64,000 bases of DNA from Adineta steineri. Its lineage: Eukaryota > Rotifera > Eurotatoria > Adinetida > Adinetidae. Under the pieces are notes generated by a model. That model did not search any database. It was not told the DNA's origin and was given only the letters and a program-made list of their open reading frames with translations. Positions 10,715-22,735 of the stretch are shown piece by piece. The number at the start of each line of letters is the position of its first letter. The first letter of the stretch is position 1. Made by a program: the position numbers and the translations under genes. Where the stretch lies: positions 1 through 64,000 of the forward strand of contig CAJNOI010000230.1 of NCBI GenBank assembly GCA_905250115.1, written 5' to 3'.

Positions 10715-13320
10715 CGTCTATTGATGCCGTACGATCTAAAAACTGAAGCAAAAATACAATGTCTGAGAACGGAAAAACAATGAATAAGATTCCGATTGAA
10801 TACTATTCCGTTTTCTTTTTCCTTCTGAAATCTAAGCAACTAAGAGAAGATAGAGAACAGAAGAAAGAAAGAAGGAAAGAAAAAATATATTGTATTTGTC
10901 GTTTGTTGACAGTCAATAATAGAAGAAAATGATAGAAAAGGCTATTCTCTGATCACGAACAGTCTTATAGATCAAAGCTAGACTAATCATAAAAGCTATT
11001 TTTTTGTCCTAAGAAACAGATAAGAATATCTATATTTGCGAATAGAATGACAGAAAAATCTATTCAAATTAATATTTCTATTTTTATTCGATTTCCTTAA
11101 TAAATAACTCAAGAGAGAGTGAATTCAGACATAATTATAGATTATTAAAAAAGAATAAGTTATATTTGTAATATCGTAAAATATACTTCTGATTTAATTA
11201 TTGATCTGAACAAATAATTACATAATTTTCTCTATATTTATTCAATGTTTTGAATAAGAAACAAATGTTTCTTGAGGTTATTTTTATTCTTGCTTCTATA
11301 AATAATCAATTGCGTAAATCCTTTATTTCTGGATCGTTTCATTTCTGATTGTCAAGCAAGCAAAAAAAAAGAAGATTAATGATATGTTTGAAGAACATAA
11401 GGCTCAACAAGAAATAAATTATAAATAGTAACATATGTGTAAAGAATGAACTGTAAAACACTTTGTTAATCTCCGGTTTTTAACACCTCATGAAAGAATA
11501 TGTGTGTGAATAGTGTGACAATTTAATTCATTGGGGGACATTTTCCGCTGCTTATCATTTTTACTCTTCAATATTTTATCATGTTTTAGTAAAAATCCGA
11601 AATGACATTGATTCTTAGGGGAATTTGATAAGGTTATTAGATTTGTAATACGTCTTTCTTTTCTCTTTTATCGAACAATCAAGTTTTTAAGAAAGTCATT
11701 ATTTTCCTGAAGATATAGAATCTTTTTTCTAAGACTAAATCTTACCCGAACGTTTGATGGTTGGATCCTGTAAGAGATTTTATCAATCGCAATCAGTCAG
11801 ATGATCAGATCTGATGGCTATCAACAACAAGACGAACTTGTTTTACTGAAATGATCAGCATAACAAACTCTATATCGTAATAATTTTCTGAGAACTTTTT
11901 ATTTTCTTTTGTGGTTGATTATCTATGAAAGTACCATTAAACATAAGATTCACAAGCATTTTGTTGTTAACAACTGAATTACATATATTCTCAGCATGGT
12001 TCATATATTTCTGGCTATGACAGTAAAACAGATGTGATAGACGACGTCATATTTTCAATTAATTACACGTACGCTGAACTGTATCTATCTCATTTATTTA
12101 ATAAATAATCGTTGAATGTAATATATCAAGAATTCATCAATTATATATTTTTTTCTATAGAAAAGAATTGTTGTCTTATTTCACACGCTAGGAATCAAAT
12201 TACATTGTCTCATTTTAGTCTATTAAACACTATCTTAAGTTAACATCTAGACACAAACTCACGTATAAGTCTTCCAACTATTTAATATTCGCAATGAATG
12301 ATGCCATAGAATAGTTTATTAATTAACATTATGTATTTGATTTAATACGTAATAATTATATTCTAACGTCTTGTAATTCGTGATAAGTAATATTAATTTT
12401 ATCATTAATAAAGATAAGAATCTAAATGATAGTTAATTAGTTTCTGACAAGTTAATATAAGATGTCATTATGAGAATAATTGAAATAAATAAATAAAAAA
12501 AGAAAGGAGATGATTAGGATTTATAAATGAATAGCAGAATAAAATATGAGATTTTTCTATTGAATAGCTCAGTAATCGGAAGGAGTTTTTCAATTAATCG
12601 GCTTTTGATCTTTTCCGCTTAATTGATCGATTTTTTGACAAGTGATTTGAAGTTACCATGATTGGATAAGATTGTCCTCCAGTAAAATCATTTTAATTTT
12701 CAAAAATTATTTGATTATTTTTATTATTATTTCATAAAAATTTTATTTTATTATATTTCAATAAAAGAAAAACTCATTTATTCAGTTCGAAAATGCATTG
12801 ATGCATTATTTGACGAATAAATAAATTAGTTGTCCGAAGCTGTTGTTTCACGAGAAAGAGAAAGTTCACTCACTCACTCACTCACTCACTCACTATTTTT
12901 TCCCTCAATGTCTATTTTATACCCACATGAAGTTTTCGACATCCAAAGGTCTGTCTGTTTATGATGAAAACATCCTTCTTTTTTTTCTAATGTCAAGGTC
13001 TGGTAATTTATCCTTGTCATACGAAATAAATTATTAATATTTTTCCATATTTTATAAGCATTAGAAATCATCATCTCTTTTTACTCGAATATCATAGAAT
13101 GAAGTTATTAAGGCTTGAGAAAAAATGTTCTTATACAAAGACAAGTGAGATAAGTAAAACTTACTGGCCAGACGAGACTATCATTTCTTATTTTGTTGGT
13201 CATTAGTGCCCTCTATAAAAACAAAACACCTTTTTCTTAACAATTGGTTGTTATTGATTATAGTGAAGAAAAAAAAAAGTTAAAATAAGAAGTTGTTGTT
13301 TTTGTTATTCGAATTCCATA
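10715..13320. other. Intergenic between divergent KIF1 and ZNHIT1
   Basis: About 2.6 kb of AT-rich DNA that must hold the promoters of KIF1 (-) and ZNHIT1 (+). A TCAC/CACT microsatellite of about seven units lies at 12866-12894. Pyrimidine and purine runs occur around 10860. I see no gene, RNA gene or transposon. Confidence 0.6.
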
Positions 13321-13908
13321 ATGGAACAGCCACAACAACGTTTAACACGTCAAGCAAAAGAAAATTTATCAACAACAATATCATCATCTCGTATACTTGA
13401 TGCATCAACACGTGCACGTCGTACACAAAAATTTCTTGAATCACTTGAACAAGATAATTTTCATGATGATCCAACAGAACCATCATCATCATTTGATTCA
13501 ACATTAACACAAGAACAAATAGCTAAAACACTTAATAATACATCAGCATTTGGTTATAGTCGTCATTCAAAAGGTTTAATTCTTGAATCTGATGAACCAT
13601 CACAAACATCAAATTCATCGAATAAACGTCGGAAAATACAATTTAAACATGATGTATTTAAAACACGTTTTCGGAAAAATTTACAAACATTATTAGATGA
13701 AGAATTAGGTTCGAATGGAGACAAATCGAATGAAACAAAAAATTATTTTACTATTATTGCTAAACCTTCGAAATATCCATCGTTAAAACTTTGTTCTGTA
13801 TGTGGTTTTACTTCGCAATATACATGTCAAATATGTGGAACTCTTTATTGTTCATTAAAATGTCTTGATATACATAAAGATACACGATGTTTAAAACATA
13901 CTGTATAA
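13321..13908 (+). CDS. ZNHIT1: Zinc finger HIT domain protein 1 (SRCAP/SWR1 complex subunit)
   Basis: Single-exon 195-residue protein. ZNHIT1 (yeast Vps71/Swc6) is a nuclear subunit of the SRCAP/SWR1 remodeller that loads histone H2A.Z. The C-terminal HIT zinc finger is intact: CSVCG near residue 160, CQICG, CSLKC, then H and C in [13 protein letters not shown], giving the C4-C2HC pattern. The last residues match the family signature TRCLKWTV except H for W. The N-terminal part starts with a basic stretch ([25 protein letters not shown]) as in the human protein, with a low-complexity Ser/Thr insertion that explains the greater length (human 154). ERH begins only 35 bp downstream on the same strand. 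Confidence 0.92.
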   Translation: MEQPQQRLTRQAKENLSTTISSSRILDASTRARRTQKFLESLEQDNFHDDPTEPSSSFDSTLTQEQIAKTLNNTSAFGYSRHSKGLILESDEPSQTSNSSNKRRKIQFKHDVFKTRFRKNLQTLLDEELGSNGDKSNETKNYFTIIAKPSKYPSLKLCSVCGFTSQYTCQICGTLYCSLKCLDIHKDTRCLKHTV

Positions 13909-13921
13909 ATAAATGTAGAGA

Positions 13922-13943
13922 ATCTTTTGTTCTTTTTCAGATA
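13922..13943 (+). promoter_or_regulatory. Candidate spliced-leader acceptor before ERH
   Basis: A pyrimidine-rich tract ending in CAG (TTTTGTTCTTTTTCAG, ending 13940) stands three bases before the ERH ATG and within the 35-bp space after the ZNHIT1 stop. No upstream exon of ERH is needed, so the acceptor-like site is well placed for spliced-leader trans-splicing, which is known in bdelloid rotifers. This is inference from position and sequence. Confidence 0.5.
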
Positions 13944-14311
13944 ATGTCACATACAATTCTTCTTCTTCAATCAACAAGCAAACTTGATTCTCGTACTTAT
14001 TCAGATTATGAATCTGTTGATGAATGTCTTGATGGTAAATAAACACTTATTTGAAAATATTAAATAAATATTTTGTTTGTTTTTCTTTAGGTATATGTAA
14101 AGTATTTGAAGAACATTTAAAAAAACGTAATCCAACATCACCATCAATAACATATGATATATCGGAATTATTTGAATTTATTGATCAAATATCAGATTTA
14201 AGTTGTTTAGTTTTTCAAAAGCCAACAGGACAATATAAACCACACAATAAAGAATGGATTAAACAGGAAATTTTCCAATTATTACGTAAACAAGCAGCTG
14301 GTGGAAAATAA
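13944..14311 (+). CDS. ERH: Enhancer of rudimentary homolog
   Basis: Two exons, 13944-14034 and 14091-14311, joined by a 56-bp GT-AG intron, encode about 103 residues, the same size as animal ERH (104). The start MSHTILLLQ, the [14 protein letters not shown] stretch after TYS, the central [19 protein letters not shown] and the end [20 protein letters not shown] all match this highly conserved small nuclear protein. ERH is a dimeric factor linked to splicing, RNA decay and small-RNA processing. The short distance to ZNHIT1 and the acceptor-like site before the ATG suggest co-transcription. The stop lies nine bases before the assembly gap. Confidence 0.95.
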
Positions 14312-14320
14312 AATATACAA

Positions 14321-14420
14321 NNNNNNNNNNNNNNNNNNNNNNNNNNNNNNNNNNNNNNNNNNNNNNNNNNNNNNNNNNNNNNNNNNNNNNNNNNNNNNNN
14401 NNNNNNNNNNNNNNNNNNNN
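14321..14420. other. Assembly gap, 100 N
   Basis: Exactly 100 undefined bases, the usual placeholder for a scaffold gap of unknown size. The sequence right after it is a copy of the first bases of the window, so the join deserves caution. Confidence 0.98.
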
Positions 14421-14601
14421 CTCTAAAAGATCGATGAAATCACATATAACAGAACCATCAATAACATATTGTGATAATTCCAAAGCAAGAAAACTACTTA
14501 ATTTTTCACCTTCGACAAGTGTGAGAGAAGGATTAGAAAAGACATGGAAATGGTTTGAACAAGAGTATGATGTTATTACGACTGATGAGGATTCTGATTA
14601 A
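14421..14601 (+). CDS. Second copy of the epimerase C-terminal fragment
   Basis: Frame from 14422 to TAA at 14599-14601, 59 residues, identical in the first 49 residues to the fragment at 1-181 and then diverging (YDVITTDEDSD against YHNIIIDDDCD). DNA differences in the identical part fall at third positions or are otherwise synonymous, which points to selection on protein. The 3' flanks share little. The 5' part is missing in the gap. Same family call as the first copy: C-terminus of a nucleotide-sugar epimerase/dehydratase. Confidence 0.65.
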
Positions 14602-16960
14602 ATATTAAATTTATAATAAAACTAAATTAATATGTTTTCGTTTTTTTTTAATATGTATGATAAAGATAGATGTGTTTATTCGTGTATTTTAAGTTTGAAA
14701 ATAAATTTCAAATTTTGTTAGATAAAATGAGCATAGTGATATTTATTGTATTTTTAATCTCGACTTCGTTCCTAATCTTGAATAGTTGATTGAACTAAGT
14801 TAATGGACAATTACCTATACTTTTCATCATGTGGCACACAAAATAAATGGTAACAAAATTCTACATTTCTGTTGTAGCTTCAAGATATTTGACGTTCATC
14901 ATTAATATTCTCAGCTTTAACGATAAAGTATTTTTTTAGAATCGATATAGTCAAAAGATCTCAACAATCTTGAGTCTATAGTTAAAAAAATCTATTATTT
15001 ACATTCGATAATATGATTTCGATATAAACAAAAATACATTATTAAACTAATATGCAAATTTCAAAAGTATAAGATCATTATAATGCATTTCAAAGAATGT
15101 AGTACTTGAACATGAAAAACTATTCTCAGATAATTATGAAAACAATTTTAGAAATTTATTGTAAATAGGACTTAGTTAATTCAACTAATTTTTTTAGATA
15201 CATGACGATCAAAAATTCTTGTTGATAATACTATTTTTGTTTTGATAAAAAGATTTAATTAATATTTAACATTGATCAATATCAATAATTATAAATTAAA
15301 TAAAGGAAGAATATTTATAAATGCTTTTTATTATGATTCAACCGGAGTTTTATTTATTGATAAACATCAATCAAATGATTAATTTTGAAAAACTATAATA
15401 GACCAATGTTATCACATGAGTTTCTGGTTCACAGAATTTGTAATATTATGATGTAAAAATTAATTCTATAGTTGTCAAAATCTATCGTTTCCTCTCATAA
15501 TGTCATGCATTGCGATTATTTTAAATATTTAGTGTTGTAAAATTCGATCATCGATGATTATTACGTAGAATTGTGAACGAGGCAATAGTTTCTGTAAGTT
15601 AAACATCTATATCAATAACACATGTTAATTCAATCGTTTTTCTCATAAATTGTAAAAGACAGTTTGACTTCTTTACAAAATTAGAATGAAAGTATTTGTA
15701 CTTATGTTTCTTTGAAGAATGCATTGCGACGGAATACAATTAACAGAAGTATTTATTAAGTATTGTCTTTCAAATCCTCGTCTTATGAACGCAATTCTGC
15801 AGTATTTTATATAATAATAAATTATAAAACATCTAGGCAAGTTTCATATTTCATATTTTTAATTAAATTCAAATAGAACTATAATTATCTTTAAGATGTG
15901 GTATAATGAACCTAGTATATTCTAATAAATAACAGATCTGTTTAATTTATTTTTATTTTTTCATACTAAGTTTCATGTTCTTCAGCATGTTTATCTATTT
16001 TCTTTTATAATGAAATATTTCTATAGATTAAATCATCGGTGCGTATGAAATCTAGTCTAGATTAGTATAGAAAATTTAGATATGCTTCATAAAGTCCATT
16101 TATATCAATATAAAATATTATTATGTAATTGATTGATGTTGGGGAAACATAGACATACTGCTTCTATCATTAGATTTTAATCGTCAGTAGTAAAAGTTCC
16201 TATATCGTCTACCTTTTAACGAGTCAGATTTTTATTCATGAATAGTTTTCAATAGAAAACAATGATTTTTAAGTGATTTGTCTAATATGATTTAAGATAT
16301 TTCTCTGCATTGTAGCAATATTTTCGTTTGTAATAGTACAGTCAATGACGTCTCCATTTAGATGTACTCATACAAATTGACTAGCGAAATGTAGTTTAGG
16401 TATATTGAGATCTACTAATATAGAGAATAATTCGCTCGTATCACTATAGATAAATTATTTCATATAGCCAATACGAGACAATATTTAAGGTGTGGGTGTG
16501 CGTGAGATAATCATAGTAGTTTCGTTCACTTCTACACCATTGTCCACACTCATTCTTCCGAACATTTTATCGTTTTTCTTTTATCTGGAGATCGTAACAG
16601 ACTACTACTACTGGAGTTCGGAATGACGAAGGGTTACGAAACGTAATTTTCCCATATTGAAGAGTACACTTCGAGAAACTAGAAACCAAGTATGTTTTAT
16701 ACCTTGAAAATATTTTTCAATTCTCATCGTGTAAAACGAAATGAATTAGACAATGTAATCTTCACGAAACATAAAAACTTCTATTCAAAATTTTTATCTT
16801 ATCTCTCACATACTATAGTTATACAGATTTCTCAGATTAATTCTTGTGTTCTGTGTCTAATTATGAAAAAATATATTTTTCCTCTATTCATACAATCAAT
16901 TGATTACATCGTTTTTTTTTAGAAAGTGAATTTTAATTTATTCAAATAATTTTTTTTGTA
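14602..16960. other. Intergenic, nothing recognised
   Basis: About 2.4 kb of AT-rich DNA. A 76-codon open frame at 16692-16922 is compositionally biased and unlike any protein I know. A G-rich motif GTGTGGGTGTGCGTGAG lies near 16489-16505 with weakly complementary C-rich DNA 40 bp further on (see findings). Confidence 0.55.
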
Positions 16961-18685
16961 ATGGGTTGTTCATCATCCATAAATACAGCATTTAATATAT
17001 CTCCTAAACATACATTATTAGATCAAAAGCAAGAATTATCAAAGGAGAAAACTATTCCACAATCAGTACGTTTTCTTGAAAATAATCGTATTATATGGTT
17101 ATGTGAAGAAAGTTCGAATATGTTTGAAAATGAAGCGGAACAATTTCAAAAACGTGTTTATGGATTAAAAAGATTTAACAATGTCGATACATGTCTTACC
17201 TTCATTACAAATATTCAAGATGAAAAAGTTTTTCTTATTATATGTGGTATACATCGACCTGTCGAATGTTTTTACCATTTATCACAACTTGAGAAAATTT
17301 ATATAATCGGTTCATCATCGAATAAATTCAATCATGAAAAAACTCCAACTATCCAACATATCAGTATTGTTAATATAGATAGTCTTTATCGACAACTTCA
17401 GGAAGATATAGAATTGTCTGAAATGGATTTTACACTTATTGATACAGTACCTGTATCATTACAAGAAGTTTCATTTTCATCACATTTAATGAAACAAGAA
17501 GCATCGTTTCTATTTACACAAATGGGTAAAGAGATAAGCTATCGTTTAAAACTTGAAAGTGGTTCTAAAGATGTTTTAATCGATTTTTGTCGAACACATT
17601 ATATAGATACCGATGAACAATTACATATGATTGATGATTTCGCGAAAAATTATCGTCCAAACAAAGCATTACGATGGTTAATAAATCAATGTTTTATTTC
17701 AAGAATATTAAATCGTGTACTTCGCACTCGTGAACTTGATATTGTTTACAAACTAGGATTTTTTCTTCGACAGACAGGTTTACAACTTCATCGTTTATAT
17801 GAAGATAATGCATCATTAATGAAACAAATTTCAATTGTTTACCGTGGTAAAACATTATCATCGAATGAATTTGATAGTTTAATAAAGAATAATTGCGGTG
17901 GTCTTCTTTCATTTCCTAGTTTTTTAATAACTACGATTAACAAAGATGTTTCCATTGATTTTATTCATCGTCGACTTGCGATACATCCTGATATGATTGG
18001 TATTATTTTTGAAATACATATTAATGATACGGTTGCCGATAAAAAAAATCCATTTGCCTTACTTAAAGATATAGATATGAATAGAGATGAAGTTTGCTTT
18101 CATATAAGTTCTGTTTTTCGTATGGAATCTATGGAACAAATTACTACTAATAGAATGATCATATGGTCTGTAAAATTAAAATTAATTAATGATAATGATG
18201 AACAATTACTTCGTCTCGTAGCATCAGTTCGAATTGATGAACTACTTGCTAATCCAGTTTCTTATCTAGGTAAATTACTTATTGATATGGGCGAACATCG
18301 ACGTGCTGAACAAATTTTTCTTGAATTACTACAAGATGTTTCTATTCGTAGTCAACCACAACGTCTTGTACGTGCGCATAAGGGTCTCGGCAGTCTTTAT
18401 TTATATAAGAATGAATATACTACAGCATTATATCATTTCCAACAAGAACTTCAAACAAGTTTAATTTATTTACAACCTAATCATCCAAATCTTGTATCTA
18501 TTTATAGAAAACTTGGTGATTGTTACTTAAAACAATGTGACTATATTCATGCGATAGAACATTATGAAAAAGCAATTGAATTATTAGAATATGATACACA
18601 ACAATCGAATTCTGAAACTATTAGTGATTTATATAATCGTATTAGTGATGTAAAACAATCAGTCAAAAACGATAGCTCGATTTAA
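16961..18685 (+). CDS. ADP-ribosyltransferase-fold protein with TPR repeats, N-myristoylation motif
   Basis: Intronless 574-residue protein of the kind common in bdelloids. It begins MGCSSS, a strong N-myristoylation signal with a palmitoylatable Cys3, so it is probably membrane-anchored. Residues about 40-160 form an alpha/beta domain (NNRIIWLCEES, EKVFLIICG). Residues about 230-420 resemble an arginine-specific ART domain: YRGKTL (R near 294), LSFPSFLITT (S-x-x-S region near 315) and RDEVCFHISSVFRMES near 375. The usual E-x-E is here R-D-E, so the first acidic residue seems lost and transferase activity is uncertain. Residues about 430-560 carry TPR helices (RAHKGLGSLYLYKNEYTTAL, YRKLGDCYLKQCDYIHAIEH). 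No neighbours of related function. Confidence 0.82.
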   Translation: MGCSSSINTAFNISPKHTLLDQKQELSKEKTIPQSVRFLENNRIIWLCEESSNMFENEAEQFQKRVYGLKRFNNVDTCLTFITNIQDEKVFLIICGIHRPVECFYHLSQLEKIYIIGSSSNKFNHEKTPTIQHISIVNIDSLYRQLQEDIELSEMDFTLIDTVPVSLQEVSFSSHLMKQEASFLFTQMGKEISYRLKLESGSKDVLIDFCRTHYIDTDEQLHMIDDFAKNYRPNKALRWLINQCFISRILNRVLRTRELDIVYKLGFFLRQTGLQLHRLYEDNASLMKQISIVYRGKTLSSNEFDSLIKNNCGGLLSFPSFLITTINKDVSIDFIHRRLAIHPDMIGIIFEIHINDTVADKKNPFALLKDIDMNRDEVCFHISSVFRMESMEQITTNRMIIWSVKLKLINDNDEQLLRLVASVRIDELLANPVSYLGKLLIDMGEHRRAEQIFLELLQDVSIRSQPQRLVRAHKGLGSLYLYKNEYTTALYHFQQELQTSLIYLQPNHPNLVSIYRKLGDCYLKQCDYIHAIEHYEKAIELLEYDTQQSNSETISDLYNRISDVKQSVKNDSSI

Positions 18686-20295
18686 TTTCTTTGTTTATAG
18701 TATTAAATAATGGATATATTATGAAATAAAAAAATGCGCTGAGATACTATCGATATTGTTAAATAAAATTAACAAATAGGTGCTATATTTGTTCTTTTCT
18801 TTCTCACGTCACAAAAACTATATTAGTAGGTAAAGTTTATCATTGATTGTATTCAAATTGTGATCATCGATATAAAGAAAATATCAAAGAGTCGAGGATG
18901 GCATAGTGGTCTATGCGTCTGACTGTTAAGTCAGATATCAGAAGGTTCGATACCTTCCCTTGGCTCGTCGGGTGATGGTGATGATCGAAGAATGGAAGGA
19001 AGAAGAAATATACAGTTCGTACGAAGAATAAACAAAGAATCACGTGGACATGGTTATATACGACCTCGCCAGTTTGTTTGTTTTCTCCTCTTTGTAACTC
19101 CTTTCTTCACTGTGTTATCATCATTGTCTTTTCGTAAGCGTCCTCTAAAATTGTACTTGTACTAACAAAAATGACAAAAATATCCTGGACGGAACGAAAT
19201 AAATACCGCATAATCAAAAAAAAAAAAAAAAAAAAAAAAAGAAAATATCAAACCAAAGCAATGATCAATTTCTTTGTAATGGGTGAGGGTGGTTGTGTGT
19301 ATTCTTCTCATTTACTAGCTACATCCACATTCTCAAGATTATTTACATCTTTGAATGTAAATTTGACAATAGTTCCAGTTAGATATTTTTATTGAAACAT
19401 AATCATTGGTATTAATATATAACACCAAAATGAATTTGTTACAAAATTCTTATCAGTATATTCATTTTTTATTTTCTATTCACAAAAGATATTTCTACGC
19501 TCATCCAACCTTATTTACAAGCAAAATATCGATTCTAAATTTTTTTATTAATTGTTAGTATTTTCCTCGTTATTTACAGAACTTTTCTGATTCAGAAAAA
19601 TATCACAAAAGATGTTTTGATGAAAATCATACAGTTAAATTCACACATGATAAATATAGCATAGTGAAACTACTTGTTCTATGCATTTATTTTGTTTCTC
19701 TCCAACAATTATTAAAATCGTATTATTTATACATTATCAATATAACAAAAGGCACAAATGTATATATTTCAAAGACGAAAAATAATGTTTTGCGCACAAC
19801 CACTTAGTATTATAAATGTAGAATGCCAAAATAAACTTTTTTGTCTTCGTAATATCAGTTTTCGTCAAGTAAGTAAATTCAAAGCTAATTGCCGACCAGA
19901 TATTACTTATTTGAGTGAGTTTATACTCGTTTCTGAGCACATTCTACACACAACAAAATGCTAAATGATATTTAATTCTGTAGAATTATAATATTTTATA
20001 ATGAATTAAGTATAATCTAAAACCATTCACATTTTATCGGCATCTACATTCCACACTTTCAAGATTTGTATGACATTATTTATTTATTAAGCAAGCAAAA
20101 AAAAGAAAGAGTAAAATATAATAAACGACAATGAAAACTGAATCAGTCAAACTAATAAAATGTTGTGTAATAATGAAAGCGAATGGATTTTTTTTGTTTT
20201 TTGTGCGACATCACTGGACATACTCGAAGCAGGCAATGTATTTTTAATAAATCAGGCAGCATAAGCGTATTTGTGTGAAGTTTGCTTGTATAAAT
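18686..20295. other. Intergenic with tRNA-like locus
   Basis: Contains the tRNA-like sequence at 18891-18965 and a 24-base A run near 19217. The rest is AT-rich with no gene that I can support. Confidence 0.55.
18891..18965 (+). tRNA. tRNA-like gene, anticodon probably GTT (Asn)
   Basis: A 75-base cloverleaf can be drawn. Acceptor GTCGAGG pairs with CCTTGGC (three G-U pairs). T arm is GAAGG-TTCGATA-CCTTC. The D arm is around GCATAGTGGTCTATGC. The anticodon arm TCTGAC-TGTTAA-GTCAGA shows GTT. The A box TGGCATAGTGG and B box GGTTCGATACC fit Pol III consensus. Oddities: the anticodon loop is six or eight bases depending on pairing, the 5' junction is one base long, and the first run of four T lies about 115 bases downstream. 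It could be a degenerate tRNA or tRNA-derived element. Confidence 0.55.
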
Positions 20296-21217
20296 TTATA
20301 GTTTCAAAAATTTTTGCACACGTTTGTTGCCAAAATCAGTAATGTACATGTTCATATTCGAGTCAAATGCAATACCTCTTGGTCCATTTAATGTCGTTGG
20401 AGTACCACCAGAAACACCAGTTCCAGCAATGGTAATACCTGTTCTACTGTTGGCACAAAACATTTGAACTCTATGGTTGTTTTGATCGACAACGAACATA
20501 TTTAGATATTTGTCAAGTTTAATACCCATCGGATTATTTAAAAGAGTAGAGTTAGAGCCGGTTGTACCTGGCACACCGGCAATGAAAGTACTCGAAGAAG
20601 CACCAGGTGTCCAACGAATTACTGAATGTCCAAGATAATTTGTGATAAAAAAATCACTACTTACAGATGGCTGATACCAAAGACCCCACGGTTGGTTCAA
20701 TGATATGATAGTGTTTCCACCAGCGACAACTGTTCCGTTGTTACCTGAGGTCGAATTTGTTGAGTAGCGCATAATACGATGATTATAACTATCAACAATA
20801 TATATATATGCTTGTGTCGGGTCAAGAGTAATATATCGTGGACCGTTCAATTGATTTAATGAAGATCCACGTGACTCACTTAGACCAGCAATCGTGATTC
20901 CACTGTTTGATCCGTTAATATATTTTTGTACGCGGTGATTATAGTGATCAGATACATACATAGTTCCATTTGTATCAACATAGACACCTTGAGGATGATC
21001 TAGTTGAGTATTACTTGATCCCTTTGAGTCTTTTATTCCAGCAATCGCCGTTGCACTTGTAGCATTCTTCAATAATCTCCATACAACAGTACTAGCAATC
21101 TCATCCGTAATATATAAAGTATTATTTGAGTCTATGTATATATCCACGACATGTGTTACTTGTGATGAATCGAGTATGGTAATTCCTGATGTATTCCAAA
21201 CATAATTACCAGTTGTA
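20296..21217 (-). CDS. NHL-repeat protein, C-terminal exon
   Basis: The exon begins after an acceptor (TTTCTAG) at 21217 with GTTGNYVWNTSGITIL and runs to a stop at 20296. It encodes about 306 residues of NHL-type beta-propeller repeats: units such as LDHPQGVYVDTNGTMYVSDH, YNHRVQKY, LNGPRGIAFDSNMNMYITD and GNKRVQKF, each with the G-[IV]-x-[VL]-D-x-x-G/N-x-[ML]-Y-[IV]-[AST]-D pattern; about five to six blades. NHL propellers bind protein, RNA or sugar ligands. In bdelloids such proteins usually carry an N-terminal membrane anchor, and such exons may lie upstream at 23.5-23.9 kb. The Asn-x-Ser/Thr-rich sequence suggests an extracellular domain. The full gene structure is not resolved. Confidence 0.85.
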
Positions 21218-22735
21218 CCTAGAAATCATACAAGTGATATATTAATAAGATCTGATCCGTTATCTTATCGAAATATGTACATTATAGTTCGAGCGCATCT
21301 CAGCTGATCAAATCAAAAAACTAAACATCAGAATACATAAGATCTAATAGAGACAAGATTTTCTATATGACCTTGTCACTAGGATTCAACAATATCGCAT
21401 AGATTTACTATTCGAAAGGTTTGGTCTAATTTTGAATAATACATTTAGGTAGAAACCTTACAAGAATTACATAATACAAAATGAATAAGATTATATAATA
21501 CAAAATTTGCCATATCTTATACTAATAAATATAAGGTTTTTGAATACAATAAACTATTGTGAGATCTGGTACGACGAATCTGATACATCCTTATTAAATC
21601 GAATATGAGAATGTGTACAAAAATGCGCATATATCCATATCGGTCATTACAGTCAACTATAGATATTTTCAGACTCTAGTTATCTTTATCAAAGCAAAAG
21701 TTACAGAGATAGAAATGTAGATATAAAGAATAAAATTCAAAGATGTGTTGTGGGTCATTAGTATAGTAATAAGAATATCATACTGTACGAGTTTGTGTCT
21801 ATCATTTGGTTTTCTACGTATTTTATAGTAAAGATCGATAAAAAGTATAATAGGTTCTGATACGATCATACATAATATGGAATGATAATCAACGATTAAT
21901 CTTATCATATAATTGTATGATCTATGTAGGATTCAGTATTAATTTATATGTCTCGCTGTATTCTTATATTGTTCCTATTAATGCTGCACAGTCAAAATCT
22001 AGGTTTTACTTATCCGCACTACATAATGATAAGTGCATAATTGGAACTAAAAGTGCAAAATACCAAGATTAAACATAGAAAAAATATTTTGCATCAAAAA
22101 TATTGACTAATAAATATGGAAACTACTCTTTCGTCTATGTGAACAATAGTGAAATGAATGATAATATATTTAACTCATATCTTCTTTATAAGTTATCTAC
22201 CCTGTTCACCAGTGCCTAAAGCTATAGCTTCAGTCACTCTACATCGTATATAGGTTCTTGTGGATATCACCCATTTTGAGCAACTAATATATTAACATGG
22301 AATTATTCTTTTTTCGCTGATGTATTTCAGATATTCTTATGGTTACAAACCCTTCTTAGAAGCAAATTTTCAGGCAAAGCTTGAGTATTCATTCTATCTA
22401 TAAATTCTATCTAGTGGAAAGAAAATCAGTGTAATAATGCTGACGATACATCAACAGTGAACGAAAAGGAATACTTTGCAAGTCAGTTCTAGCTCACTGT
22501 GCCATAACTAAAGAGAGGCAATTCTTCTGATCACTTCCTTACATAGAATATCAAATTTCGATAGACTCAATGAATGTTATTTTCTCAATCTATTTTAACA
22601 CGAGAATCATTCGACTGCTATCCGAAAATAACACAAAACTACTTTCGTCAATGATTTTCATAAGCAACTAAAACTAATGATTTCAATGAAGAGTACACCA
22701 AAACTGAACAACACATTTTCTTACTAACATGGATT
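21218..22735. other. Probable intron or intergenic, nothing recognised
   Basis: AT-rich and without gene-like frames. If the membrane-anchor exons at 23.5 kb belong to the NHL gene, this is intronic. Confidence 0.4.

Noticed and set aside
12866..12894. Short direct repeats considered as CRISPR-like
   Set aside because: A plain CACT microsatellite without spacers, in a eukaryotic genome.
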